Positions 53,295-63,596 of a DNA stretch of 64,000 bases are shown piece by piece. The notes beneath the pieces are model-generated. The model saw only the letters and a list, made by a program, of their open reading frames with translations, made no database searches and was not told the DNA's origin. Positions within the stretch are counted from its first letter, which is position 1, and the number at the start of each line of letters is the position of its first letter. Where the stretch lies: contig JAVGWX010000007.1 in assembly GCA_036924085.1 (NCBI GenBank), positions 30,667,953 to 30,731,952 on the forward strand, in the 5' to 3' direction. The translations under genes were made by a program, and so were the position numbers. This stretch comes from Ariolimax columbianus. Taxonomy: Eukaryota > Mollusca > Gastropoda > Stylommatophora > Arionidae.

Positions 53295-53545
53295 ACTCGG
53301 CTGGCTGTTGGCATCAGGGTCAGAGAAACATAGCTGATCAAGTCTTTTCCACCTCCACGAGGCGGTCCTGAAAACATATTGCATTCACGCAACCTGACAG
53401 AGGATAGGGAAGGAAACGAAAATGCGAATCTGGCTCCAAAATAGCCGCGCTGAAACCGGTTGTGTCGGGCCGAAAGGCGCATATGTCGAAGCATCCACGT
53501 AAACCACAACCCAACGCCCGATGATGAAGAAGAAGAAGAAAAAGA
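53295..53545 (+). mobile_element. SINE C variant (C2)
   Basis: Contains GGTCCTGAAAACATATTGC, the core GCTGAAACCGGTTGTGTCGGG, CCGAAAGGCGCATATGTCG and a GATGAAGAAGAAGAAG tail. It is closer to the interrupted copy at 34165 than to the other C copies, suggesting a subfamily. Confidence 0.75.
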
Positions 53546-53749
53546 AGAACACAAAGAAGAAGATAGAGAAGATCAGTAATGTGCGAGACTTTCAGGCTAC
53601 TGAAACCACACAAAACATGACCATTTTTGGATCTGCCCGGAAAGCAGTGATGCCGATTCTGCTTTTCATAACATTAATATAAGCCACAAAACACATAATC
53701 ATAACCATCCTGATCCATCTACTTTCTCTCTATAATGAACAACTGTTGT

Positions 53750-54276
53750 TTGTATTCGCCTTATTTCTCTCTTCCACAAGTTGCAGTTCGTTGCACTATT
53801 GTCTTTATGTTGCTCCTGTCGGCCCAGTGCATCTAACTTCGGCATGCATTTTATGTAAGGGTCTGCTTTTTCCTGCATTTTCTAAGGGTTTGCTTTCCCA
53901 GGATTCCGTGGCGAAGTGGTTAAGCCGTCGGCCTCGTGATCAGGTGGTGTGGGTTCGACTCCGGACTCCGCCATCTTTTCCACGGGTGCTTGATGCGGAG
54001 TCCCCTGCATCTCGTAGTCGCCCCTAGTCGTCTTGCCCTTGACTTGCCACTCGGGTCGGGCGGCACGAGACGAGAAAGTGAGGATAAAAAGTAGCGCAGT
54101 TAATCCTTACAAAAAATAGCGCTAGCAAATAAATTATGCCATCATCGTCTACGATGGACGGCGGCCTTTGCCTTTTGCTTCCCCAGGGTAACGACCCGTG
54201 CTATGATTGGGGAGTGAACCTAGCACCTTCGAGTTGTGAGCCGTGTCACTTAACCACTAGGCCACACCATCCCTTC
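53750..54276 (-). mobile_element. SINE A, copy 6, interrupted by SINE B
   Basis: The minus-strand SINE A 3' part is 53750-53901 and its 5' part (reversed A and B boxes: GTGTCACTTAACCACTAGGCC and GTGAACCTAGCACC) is about 54187-54276. A SINE B lies between them. Confidence 0.9.
53902..54175 (+). mobile_element. SINE B, nested in SINE A
   Basis: A box: CGTGGCGAAGTGGTTAAGCC. B box: GTGGGTTCGACTCCGG. It is flanked by an approximate 12-bp duplication of SINE A sequence (TTTGCTTTCCCAG on the left, TTTGCTTCCCCAG on the right). B therefore inserted after A. Confidence 0.92.
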
Positions 54277-55194
54277 AACTGTTGTCTACTTGTCACTTGC
54301 TATTGCACGTGAAATTGCATACTGCTCGTGAAATCACGTATTGCACGCGGAATTACGTATTGCATGCGGAATTACGTAATGGTGGCATGTAAATAATAAA
54401 CACATCAGACTAAATGGCAGATGCAGCACAGCAGTAGACACATGTAAAGATTAGGAAACAAGGTACAGTCACATTCACATATGCACACGCACACAGGAAA
54501 TGTGTATCGAACTTTCAAACGTAAAAAACACACACACGCACACACATACACAGAGAGAGACAGTGAGAGAGAGAAGGGAGGGGGGAAGGGGGGGAAGAGA
54601 GAAAAAGAACAATCTTACTCTACTATTAGCCACTTGAGTAGAAGAAATAACTGACTAGTTACATTCACCCTATCATTAACTGCACACATAACGACGCTAT
54701 CGTCTCATAAATTAGGATATCAGAATTGAAACTGGTAGTCAAAGCGAGCATATGACAGCTGGATTATTATAACTCAACTCCTAGCAGTGACCAATCCATA
54801 TCTGATAGTTAAGTATGCACGAAGCACACCCTATAAACTAGCTGAAATACCATTTATTTTTATATTTTATCTGGTGTTGTTGCCGTGTGGCGTGGCACGG
54901 TTGGTGTGTTATTGATTTCCAATCGCGCTGAGTACAGCTTGGAGCGTTTGACATTGCAATTCCTTTGTTTAGACATGCCTGTTGTCTGAGACGTTCATCC
55001 CATGTCACCGTGAATTTCTGATGGAATATTAGTATGTAAGCCTATTTGCGAACGGGAATTCTTCTTTGGCGTTTGTCTGACCGTATGGTAGTTTATAGCG
55101 TCCGTTTTTGTTGACTTTTTTTTTAAAATACCGGGTTCGCCTACCCACTGCGAAACATGATCTCTTTGCCAGACTATACTACTGTAACTTGTTT
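54277..55194. other. No gene recognised; short degenerate tandem and (CA)/(GA) tracts
   Basis: A ~19-bp unit (GCACGCGGAATTACGTATT and variants) repeats about four times at 54300-54380. CA- and GA-rich tracts occupy about 54525-54605. The rest is unassigned. Confidence 0.5.
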
Positions 55195-55322
55195 GTAGGG
55201 TCGCCGCTTGCTAACGGAATTGGGTCTTGATCAGATCTCGTTCCATGACACTAATGCAAGCAGTCAGCTATGAGTCTCTAGCTGCTGTCAGCTCATTCAC
55301 TCTGCTGCAACTAGTCCCATTC
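55195..55322 (-). mobile_element. SINE C fragment (head only)
   Basis: Contains reversed head phrases TGCAAGCAGTCAGCTATGAGTC and CTGCAACTAGTCCCA. Confidence 0.6.
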
Positions 55323-56254
55323 TGGGAATGCTGTATTTCCAGACAGATAAAATATGGTTGTTTTTTTCCCTTTGTCCATTTACGGCTATAGAAACGATAT
55401 ATTTACGTATTTGTGCCTATGTGGTCGTTGTTAGTTTCAGTCCATACCATTCTAGGTTTATTTATACAGCGTTTAATCATATTTTTGTGTGTGGCCTTCC
55501 TCTTCTTACACAGTACTTTCGGCTGCTTTTATAAACTCGCGCTGTGAGTATTTTTGGACAATTGTAATTCAAATATTAACTGAATTATGTGTATGCAATT
55601 AAGCTGACAGATTTAATCGAAGAAAAAGAATGATGCACTCTATTATTAGCTACATTTATTTTCAACATTATTGAACACCTCGTGACTGGACGTCGATCGT
55701 TTCAATTGTCGATATCAATCAATCAAGCAGTATGTTATCCTTATGATTGCACCTTTGATCTTAACACCGTCAGACGAGTTCCTGCGATGAACTTGACCGT
55801 TATTTGGATCTCCACTTTAGCACCGTATAGTGTTGCGTCTAGTGATGGATTGTTGGGTCAGTGATCTTCATTAACTGGTCAAACAGTGGACAGTCCTGTA
55901 ATTCATGCTCAACAGGTTGTTCGTTTAGTCCACATGTGTACAGAGGTGAAGCAGCTTATCGAAGTTTCTACGTGTGTTTTTTTTAAACCACTCGATAGAC
56001 TTGTCCAGCTGACCTTAATCAACAAATATATTCTAACTGATCTAACGTTGCCAATATCTGCTCAGTTCATCCCGTGACCTCTTGAGATCGTCGGTGTCCG
56101 CGTGCTGACACCCCCCCCCCCCCCCCCCATAATCAATAGCCACCTGTCTGTCATTGGTTACATTTTCGGGTCAAAGGTTACTCCATTCATTAATGTTGTC
56201 CTCCCATCAACGAGAGGATCAACAAATGGCATGAAATATGTGTGCATCACTGAA
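55323..56254. other. No gene recognised; poly-C tract
   Basis: Poly-C of about 20 bases at 56109-56128. The short plus-strand frames (55328-55534, 55682-55864, 55886-56077) show no motif. Confidence 0.4.
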
Positions 56255-56400
56255 ACACTAGGTTAGGTACATACAGATACACACACGCATTCAAGCACTG
56301 GTGTATGCGTTCTGATATCGTCCAATTGACAACGGTCTGGGGTGGAAAATGGCGCGGCTTTGCCAGTCTAAACTAGTGCGGCAAATATTTAAGAAACAAA
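56255..56400 (+). mobile_element. SINE D, 3' part
   Basis: TAGGTACATACAGATACACAC, GGTCTGGGGTGGAAAATGGC and the A-rich end AAGAAACAAACAAATG match family D. Confidence 0.8.
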
Positions 56401-57188
56401 CAAATGCGAGGCCCTTGGACTTCGAGACATGACCATACCAGGTCTTTTGATCGTCGTTAGGTTGTCGTCGTAAAGTCTACTTGCATTCTCGATTCTTCAT
56501 CGTACTCCATCTTTTGTGATACAGTCTTCGTATGTGACATTTAGGAGTATTCAAAAACATATCATCTACGTGGATTGGATTCTTCTCTGGAGGTTTACCG
56601 TATTGATCAATGTTTCTCAGGCGTAGAGGAAAATTGAAATATTCAATGAACGTATTAATCTGACCTTTATGGCGAGGAAGAGTCGTTTATCTTTCCAAAT
56701 AGGTTTCAATCGTGCAAGCGCTGCTGTTGTCTCTGATATGATGTACATAACCTCTGATTTTGAGCGCTCATCACTGATTGGTGAGCCAAGATATTTGAAA
56801 CTGTTCACTCTGTTAGGCCCCTGTCCATTCACTTTCATCCCAGCGTTGATTCGTTTAGCGGTTTTAGTCATCAATGCGTTTTATGCGTTCATCTCCATGT
56901 CATAACCCTTTGCTCTTATATAGACTTCGGATCAGTTCCTGAATATTGTCTTAGTTTCCGCTAGCCCGTCAGTGCCATCCGCAAAACGTAGGCTGGTAAT
57001 CGTTCTATCCTGACCATGCCAACATATTCTTCAAGGGCATCACTCATAATACTTTCTAGGAATATTTTGAAGAGTGTCGGGGAGAGTATACATCCTTGCC
57101 TCACGTCAATGGATGCTCGGAACCATTCACACGTTTTTCCATTCACAAAAACTGCCCTTATCATTCTCGATAACTCTCACAGTGTGAC
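56401..57188 (-). pseudogene. RTE-like LINE RT fragment
   Basis: Minus-strand frames: 56961-57164 with VRQGCILSPTLFKIFLESIM, then the YADD region destroyed (LRFADGTDG, near 56970-57000), and 56617-56874 with NSFKYLGSPISDERSKSEV and LARLKPIWKDKR. It matches the plus-strand element at 35405-36228 (ALARLNKIWQDKR). It is interrupted at 57188 by another LINE. Confidence 0.78.
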
Positions 57189-58500
57189 TTTTAACTTAAC
57201 TTAACTTAACGTATTTATACTAGTTTACAAGACTCTGAGGAGACTGTATACAACCTGCTTCATTTACATTTAGTTGATCGAAAAGCTATGCGCATCCAAT
57301 TTATTCTTAAGAGAATCAATTGTCCCTGCCTCCACTACTTTCCGTGGCAATGCATTGAAAAAAGTAACCACACTCTGACTATAAGATATTACCTAATATC
57401 TAATATGGACCTTTCTTTAGTTAATGTGTAGCTATGCCCTCTTCTTTTTGTAGGTGGTTGTATTTTGAGAAAAAAAACTTCTTATAGTCTAATTTATCCT
57501 TTCCTTTGATTATCTTATAAACCTCGAATTATTCTCTTTTCTAGACACTAGGCCGGTTTTTCTTAATCTTTCCTCATAACGGTAATACTGGAATCCCACA
57601 ATCGGCTGTGTCGCTCTTTTGTGTGTCTTTTCCAGCATGTTTATATCTCCTCTACGATAATGACTCCACACCATTCTAGTTCTAACTTATGCTGTATACA
57701 GTTTTACTATCACTTTCTTGCTCCTATGTTGGATATTTCTTTTTATCATACCTAACATTGCATTTGTCTTTTTCACTGCTACCTGGACTTGCTCACTCAC
57801 TTTACCTATATGATCTATTATAACCCCTTTCCTTTTCTATTTTTCTAATATTGTTCTCGCAAACTCTGTAATTATGTTCCTTATTGGATCTACAAATGTG
57901 GATGACTGTACATTTATCTACATTAAACGCCATTTGTCAGCTCACAGACCATTCTTTAAAATTTAAAATTATCTAAATCCTACCTCAATATAACCACTTG
58001 AGCTTTAGATGAGACACTAATGCATAGTGTTGTGTCATCAGCGAATTTTGCAATCATGAATCCAATATCAATATCCAAATCGTGTTTGTATATCAAGAAC
58101 AAAATTGATTCCAAAATTGAGCCTTTTGGCACTCCACTTTTTACATCACACCACTCAGAGTACTCCTTATTTATAGCCACTCTGTGCCTTTTTCCCGTTA
58201 CCCAATTTTCAATCCATTTGGCAACTTCTCCACCTATTCCATGTGATTTTAACTTTCTAAATAATCTTTGATTAGGTACTCTATCATAGACCTTTGCAGA
58301 ATCTAGATAAATAACATCCCCTTTATCTATCATTTTAGTAACCTCCTCCGTGGATTCTAATAGATTTGTTTATCACGATCTCCCTCTACAAAACCCATGC
58401 TGACTATTTCTAATCAGATTGAACTTGTCTAAATGCATTTCAAAGTTTGGATGTTTTGTATCACTAAACACTGCTTTCAACAAAATGAATCGACATGTAA
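57189..58500 (-). pseudogene. CR1/Jockey-type LINE RT, inserted into another LINE
   Basis: The frame 57980-58333 encodes YLDSAKVYDRVPNQRLFRKL (first catalytic Asp present), VKSGVPKGSILESILFLIY and IAKFADDTTLC (FADD intact). Downstream, the minus strand continues through IHRSKKVIVKLYTAYVR, HKRATQPIVGFQYY and the C-terminal VVEAGTIDSLKNKLD segment, with many stops. The 3' end is a (TTAAG)n tail at 57189-57212 (plus strand CTTAACTTAACTTAACTTAA). The 37290-37945 copy shares the 3' half. Confidence 0.82.
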
Positions 58501-58504
58501 GCAG

Positions 58505-58740
58505 TATCGAACGGTTTGCGAGCCCGGAAGTTCAAATATATGGATCCTATTTTTCTCAGAAGATCTAAACTTGATATATTAATAGAAGCACGGTGTGAGA
58601 GTGCTGTGACTTATCGGTTGTTACAACTTCTTACATACCCACACATCAACTTGATAACTAAACAGCTGATAAACAGTTTATTTGTATCAGCTCTTCGCTA
58701 GCAATGTCATACATGGCACCTGCGGAAGGTCCAAATGAGG
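58505..58740 (+). pseudogene. LINE RT C-terminal fragment (AACT-tail family)
   Basis: The frame 58516-58701 encodes RRSKLDILIEARCESAVTYRLLQLLTYPHI and TKQLINSLFVSAL. This matches the element at 1937-2545 (CQKAYAVTYQMSQLLRHP, TKQQLINSIFMPIL). Confidence 0.75.
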
Positions 58741-58934
58741 AAAATAGTAACTTGTGAAAGGAAATAGGAGGGAAATGGGGGGGGGGGGTGGGGGGGGGGG
58801 GAGACTATCCCTTGTGCTGAATACGTTGGTTCGGTCGGCATGTCAATTTAGCGCGATCGCCTCTAACTGCGCACGTATAACATAGACGAGTCCAGCTGCA
58901 GCGCTTGAGGGAGACCAAGCAGAGTAGATGGATG
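58741..58934. repeat. Poly-G tract and flank
   Basis: G-rich run at 58776-58801 with a few interruptions; nothing else recognised. Confidence 0.6.
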
Positions 58935-59260
58935 TTGTTGTTTAATGCCCACAATGAGTAAGTTTACTCTTTTGCGCGCCCTGAAAACGACGTAACGTGG
59001 CGGATTGTAGTAGCTTTCCTCACATCCAGAGCATGCTGATGAAGGTGGACCGCGGTCCTCCAGGCGGCTGGGCTATGCTTGGTTCCATCTGCGTTGTACT
59101 CACTACTACGGGGATCACATCGATCCACATCATGTCAGCCAGGCTGCCTTTAAAACAGCCTGTTTCCAGGGAACGCTGCTTGGAAGAAAGATTGTGGTTT
59201 TGGTCAGTGTTTTGACCCAAACGCGACGTCCTGGTCAGTATTTTATGCGTGACTGGACCA
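58935..59260 (-). mobile_element. Family H repeat, copy without expanded array
   Basis: Reversed match to the 3' part of 61136-62330. Plus-strand phrases are TGCCCACAATGAGTAAGTTTAC, AGAGCATGCTGATGAAGG, GTCAGCCAGGCTGCC and CTTTGGTCAGT-like units at the far end (59200-59260: GTCAGTGTTTTGACCC and GTCAGTATTTTATGCG). These units are degenerate single copies and not a long array. The copy shows that the unit is mobile independently of the minisatellite. Confidence 0.7.
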
Positions 59261-59701
59261 GCGTCTTAGCTCCCCAGCAGTAGATAGATAGATGAGATAA
59301 TCTTTCATCGACACGGGCTTACAACGAACGACAGAAAACACCTGGTCCAAGAACGGCGACTTAAGTTCTCCTCTGAGCTCACCCTCGCAAGGTTATGGAC
59401 AACTAAACAGATAAACAAAATAACTCTTGTCTCTGGCACCAAGTGGCATCTTATCTGCTCATGTAGCCCGCACACTTATATCGTTATATATTATGAGTAT
59501 ATCCACTCTTCCTTCACGCATCACCTGCGTTCCGATGTTATCTTCAACGTGTGCTCCTGTAGTGTTTCGCCCACATCTTCGATCCATGCTTATCTTATTA
59601 TACCTCTTCCTGAAAACTCGAGATGTGTTTTTATAGGCTCCGATGGTTAGTTTGCAGAAAGCATCATTAGATGTTACAATTGAATAATTATCTTTTGCTC
59701 T
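59261..59701. other. No gene recognised
   Basis: No motif or repeat family was assigned here. Confidence 0.4.
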
Positions 59702-60048
59702 GCGTTTCTTCTTCGCTCTTAATCTCCCGATACCGAGCCCTGAAAATGGCTTTGCAATTAGTAGTATGTTGTTCCAGAGAACGGAATGCGTTATGTCGTA
59801 GTTTACAGCTTGATTGCGATATTTGCACCTTTCGGTCCGACACGTCTGGCTTCAGCAGGTATTTTTGAGTCCCAGGTTAGCCTTCTCTCATCGATCCTTT
59901 GTCATTAGCCAGTCGGCTCTGTTGTAGGATCACCCCATGGAGATGGAGAAGGGTCTTGGCATATCTGGTTCTATGGCCCAGGCGGTAGCGGTCAGCTTTG
60001 AGTCGCTGACCGCTGCGGTTCATGCACTGCTCAACATTCTGGTCCCAG
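59702..60048 (-). mobile_element. SINE C, full-length copy
   Basis: Reversed tail CTTCTTCGCTCTTAATCTCC, GTAGTTTACAGCTTGATTGCG, the core CGTCTGGCTTCAGCAGG, and the reversed head GCACTGCTCAACATTCTGGTCCC. Confidence 0.85.
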
Positions 60049-60139
60049 AAATAAAACTGCTCATTTCTGTGTTTGAAAGTGGCGTTACTCGCTGTTAGAA
60101 AACTGTAGCTCTTTGAGTTCTTTGCTGTGTTACCATAAT
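60049..60139. other. No gene recognised
   Basis: Short unassigned spacer. Confidence 0.35.
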
Positions 60140-60312
60140 AGTAAGTGTTACAGGCATTAAGCTAAGCGTAACACAACCGCCTGGGGGACCGTCGTCCACC
60201 TTCATCAGCAGGATTAGAATGTGAGGAATCTACTACAACCCGCCATTTAACGCCCTTTTTACGGCACCAAAAATAGTAAACCTACTCGTGGGCATTTAAC
60301 AACAACTGCCGG
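60140..60312 (+). mobile_element. Family H repeat, 3' part only
   Basis: Contains CACAACCGCCTGGGGGACC, CACCTTCATCAGCAGGATTAG, CTACTACAACCCGCCA and AGTAAACCTACTCGTGGGCATT. This is the family H 3' segment without the minisatellite. Confidence 0.72.
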
Positions 60313-60339
60313 TTCTTCTCTTTTTCTGTATTCGCTCTT

Positions 60340-60790
60340 AAACAAGACCATATGTTTCCGTCAAAAACCTGACCCGAGTGGTCTGCCGGGGTCTTTGTGT
60401 ATGACAAGGACATAATTAGTATATTTACCTCACAGAGAGCATGTTCGTAAGAGGCGACTAACTGTGTGAGATGGCACAACACCGGCCGAAGTTATGTGGT
60501 TTGTTTAGAGCAGCATAGATGGCGCCTAACAGGCTGCGGATCTACATTGCTCTTGTGTTTGAGTCTAATAAGATGGAATCGCACATCGGTTAACTACCCT
60601 CCGTGAGCGCTTGTCCCAACGCAGCGGAGTATTAGGCTACTCGAGCCTATCCCACTGAGCAGGAAACCCATCTCCCGGCTAAATCCAGCTCATACCAGAG
60701 CTGGGACCTGCACACGGGCATCTGCTCTTGTAGAACCACATGTCGACCAAGAACTAAGAACCTGACGGTTTTCTTTTCATAGATGTAGTT
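60340..60790 (+). mobile_element. Dispersed repeat family F, copy 2
   Basis: CTGCCGGGGTCTTTGTGTATG, GTAAGAGGCGACTAACTGTG, GCAGCATAGATGGCGCCTAAC and GCGGATCTACATTGCTC are the plus-strand counterparts of 26170-26620. Confidence 0.65.
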
Positions 60791-60969
60791 CATCTGTGTA
60801 CAATTTATCCCTCTTTTTGTTGGGGGAAGGATCATGCTTTCGTTTTTCCCATACCATGAAACCAACGGACTTGGAGAACATATTTTACTTTCTGGTTATC
60901 GCCCCTGCTATTGTATATAAACAGGCCATCGGTGGTTGCAACATAGGAAAAGTAGTCGAAGAAAAGACG

Positions 60970-61135
60970 CTTGGAGGTTTTCAAGTTCGCAGACAACCAG
61001 TCTATACTCAAGACTTCAGAGAAGGCTTTACAACACTTGATCAATAAATTAATACCGCAAAGAAATACAGAATGAAGATAAATATATAGCAGACAACAGT
61101 CATGATATTTGCAAGAAAACCACAAGCAGCAAATC
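60970..61135 (+). pseudogene. LINE RT fragment beside minisatellite
   Basis: The plus strand encodes FKFADNQSILKTSEKALQHL, with the catalytic block reading FADN, then INKLIPQRNTE. In the next frame it continues RMKINI and VMIFARKPQAANL. It matches the FSDD region of the element at 36228-37045. The RT is cut off precisely where the 37-bp array starts. Confidence 0.6.
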
Positions 61136-62095
61136 TAGTAATGTTAGTCAGGGTCAGACAAAACATACTGATCAGACATGTTAGTCAGGGTCAGACAAAA
61201 CATACTGATCAGATATGTTAGTCAGGGTCAGACAAAACATACTGATCAGATATGTTAGTCAGGGTCAGACAAAACATACTGATCAGATATGTTAGTCAGG
61301 GTCAGACAAAACATACTGATCAAATATGTTAGTCAGGGTCAGACAAAACATACTGATCAGATATGTTAGTCAGGGTCAGACAAAACATACTGATCAGATA
61401 TGTTAGTCAGGGTCAGACAAAACATACTGATCAGATATGTTAGTCAGGGTCAGACAAAACATACTGATCAGATATGTTAGTCAGGGTCAGACAAAACATA
61501 CTGATCAGATATGTTAGTCAGGGTGAGACAAAACATACTGATCAAATATGTTAGTCAGGGTCAGTCAAAACATACTGATCATATATGTTAGTCAGGGTCA
61601 GTCAAAACATACTGATCAGATATGTTAGTCATGGTCAGACAAAACATACTGATCAAATATGTTAGTCAGGGTCAGACAAAACATACTGATCAAATATGTT
61701 AGTCAGGGTCAGACAAAACATACTGATCAAATATGTTAGTCAGGGTCAGTCAAAACATACTGATCAGATATGTTAGTCAGGGTGAGGCAAAACATACTGA
61801 TCAGACATGTTAGTCACGGTCAGACAAAACATACTGATCAAATATGTTAGTCAGGGTCAGTCAAAACATACTGATCAGATATGTTAGTCAGGGTGAGGCA
61901 AACATACTGATCAGACATGCTAGTCAGGGTCAGTCAAAACATACTGATCAGATATGTTAGTCAGGGTCAGTCAAAACATACTGATCAGATATGTTAGTCA
62001 GGGTCAGGCAAAACATACTGATCAAATATGTTAGTCAGAGTCAGGCAAAACATACTGATCAGACATGTTAGTCAGGGTCAGGAAAAACATTCTTG
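61136..62095 (+). repeat. 37-bp minisatellite, ~26 units
   Basis: The unit is GATCAGATATGTTAGTCAGG then GTCAGACAAAACATACT. It equals the 33-bp unit at 5166-5600 plus an inserted TCAG after GTTAG, with several substitutions. Internal variants (ATCAAATATG, GTCAGTCAAAAC, GTGAGGCAAAAC) form small blocks suggesting local amplification. Confidence 0.97.
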
Positions 62096-62330
62096 CCAAG
62101 ACTCTATCATCGGCTTCCTCGTAGTCCTCCCTTTTCAGGACAGCCTGGCTAACGATGTGTGGGATCAGCGACATGCAGATGAAGCTAAGCATATCACAAC
62201 CGTCTGGAGGATCCCGATTCACCTTCATCAGCACGCTCGGCATGTTAGGAAAGCTACTACAACCCGTCACTTAACGTACTTTCCAGGGCGCACAAAAGAG
62301 TAAACCTACTCATTGTGGGCATTCGAAACA
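61136..62330 (+). mobile_element. Family H repeat with 37-bp minisatellite
   Basis: An array of about 26 units followed by a unique 3' part (62096-62330) containing CAGGACAGCCTGGCTAACG, ACCTTCATCAGCACGCTCGG, AAAGAGTAAACCTACTCATTG and an AAACAACAAG end. The 3' part is related to the copies at 4885-5780, 58935-59260 and 60140-60312. It inserted into, or is joined to, a LINE RT fragment on the left. Confidence 0.78.
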
Positions 62331-62815
62331 ACAAGAGTACTAGGGGTGAGACTATGCCATGTAACTCCACAATTTAAATAAAAACTCGATTTCCAAAGCC
62401 CCAAGCCTGATGTTTATCAGCGCCATCTTTCGTTCACTAGCAAACGACAAACAGTTTCCTGTTAATATTTTTTGGTTGTATTGAAACCATGCACGAATTT
62501 TATTCCGTGTACGTCACTAGTTCATGTGTGCCTATTTTTCGTGTTGAGAAACGTTGAAAGGTAAAAGTCTCACACTTTTGTTAGTTTAACTGCTGGGTCT
62601 GTCATTGTTCAGAAAACTCACGTCTGCTAAATACGCGCACAAAATGTCAAGTTCATATAAACACTGTTTGCGTTGTAAAGCGTAAATTTAGTGTCGCGTT
62701 TTCTAATGTTGTAAATCGTTTTTATTTTTACTTTGTACTTTATCGTTTCAGAGTTAGTTTTAATGAAATAAAGAAAGATACTGAGATACATTTAAATTGA
62801 TAAGTAGAAGGTGAA
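62331..62815. other. No gene recognised
   Basis: No motif or repeat family was assigned here. Confidence 0.4.
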
Positions 62816-63004
62816 CAGAAAGAGACAGACAGAGAGAGACATAGAGAGACACAGAGAGAGAGAGCGAGAGAGAGAGAGAGTGAGAGAGAGATTCACTCCA
62901 AAGAGCGGAACATATACTGTTCACTTTGGTATAGTTAATGTACTTAATAAATTTCATTTTCGGGTTATACTGACAAAATTCGAATATTTACTAAACGCCC
63001 CTCG
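62816..63004. repeat. (GA)n microsatellite and flank
   Basis: GA-rich tract at 62820-62893; the rest is unassigned AT-rich sequence. Confidence 0.85.
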
Positions 63005-63109
63005 CATGTATGTATGTATGTATGTATGTATGTATGTATGTATGTATGTATGTATGTATGTATGTATGTATGTATGTATGTACGCACGCACGCACGTCTG
63101 TATTTATGC

Positions 63110-63162
<53 letters not shown>

Positions 63163-63165
63163 CCC

Positions 63166-63238
<73 letters not shown>

Positions 63239-63317
63239 TATATACGGAGGTCTCCGTGGCGAATTGGTCAAGCCGTTTGATATATATATATATATATATA
63301 TGTGGGGGGGGGGGGGG
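63005..63317. repeat. Compound microsatellite (TATG)n, (TA)n, poly-G
   Basis: (TATG)n at about 63007-63080, CGCA-repeat at 63083-63097, (TA)n at 63119-63158 and 63171-63238, then (TA)n at 63281-63301 and a poly-G run at 63303-63318. A truncated SINE B head sits in the middle (63245-63279). Frames with YVCM and YIYI are products of these tracts. Confidence 0.95.
63245..63279 (+). mobile_element. SINE B head fragment
   Basis: TCTCCGTGGCGAATTGGTCAAGCCGTTTGA resembles the SINE B A-box region and is truncated by (TA)n. Confidence 0.5.
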
Positions 63318-63596
63318 GATTCCGTGGCGAAGTGGTTAAGATGTCGGCCTCGTGATCAGGTGGTGTGGGCTCGACTCCGGACTTCGCCATCTTTTCCACG
63401 GGTGCTTGATGCGGAGTCCCCTGCATCTCGTAGTCGCCCCCTAGTCTACTTGTCTTTGACTTGCCACTGGGGTCGGGCGGCACGAGACGAGAGAGTGAGG
63501 ATAGAAAGTAGCGTAGTCAACCTTTACTAAACATAGCGCTAGCAAATAAATTATGTCATCATCGTCTGCGATGGACGGCGGCCTTTGTCTTTTATT
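63318..63596 (+). mobile_element. SINE B, copy 3
   Basis: A box: CGTGGCGAAGTGGTTAAG. B box: GTGGGCTCGACTCCGG, with one change. The tail GGCCTTTGTCTTTTATTTT. A poly-G and (TA)n tract flank its left side. Confidence 0.9.

Noticed and set aside
53902..53980. tRNA gene (also SINE A heads and 34050-34130)
   Set aside because: Pol III A and B boxes are present, but the stems do not pair as a tRNA and the sequence continues into a repeated SINE body with target-site duplications.
61136..62095. CRISPR-like array (also 17502-17723 and 13128-13327)
   Set aside because: Units are contiguous head-to-tail without variable spacers, and the genome is eukaryotic in character. They are minisatellites.
17502..62095. 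Relationship between the two 37-bp arrays
   Set aside because: The units at 17.5 kb and 61 kb share only length; their sequences are unrelated.
62811..63530. 239-codon plus-strand frame
   Set aside because: It is composed of (GA)n, (TATG)n and (TA)n tracts joined to SINE B; no real protein sequence.
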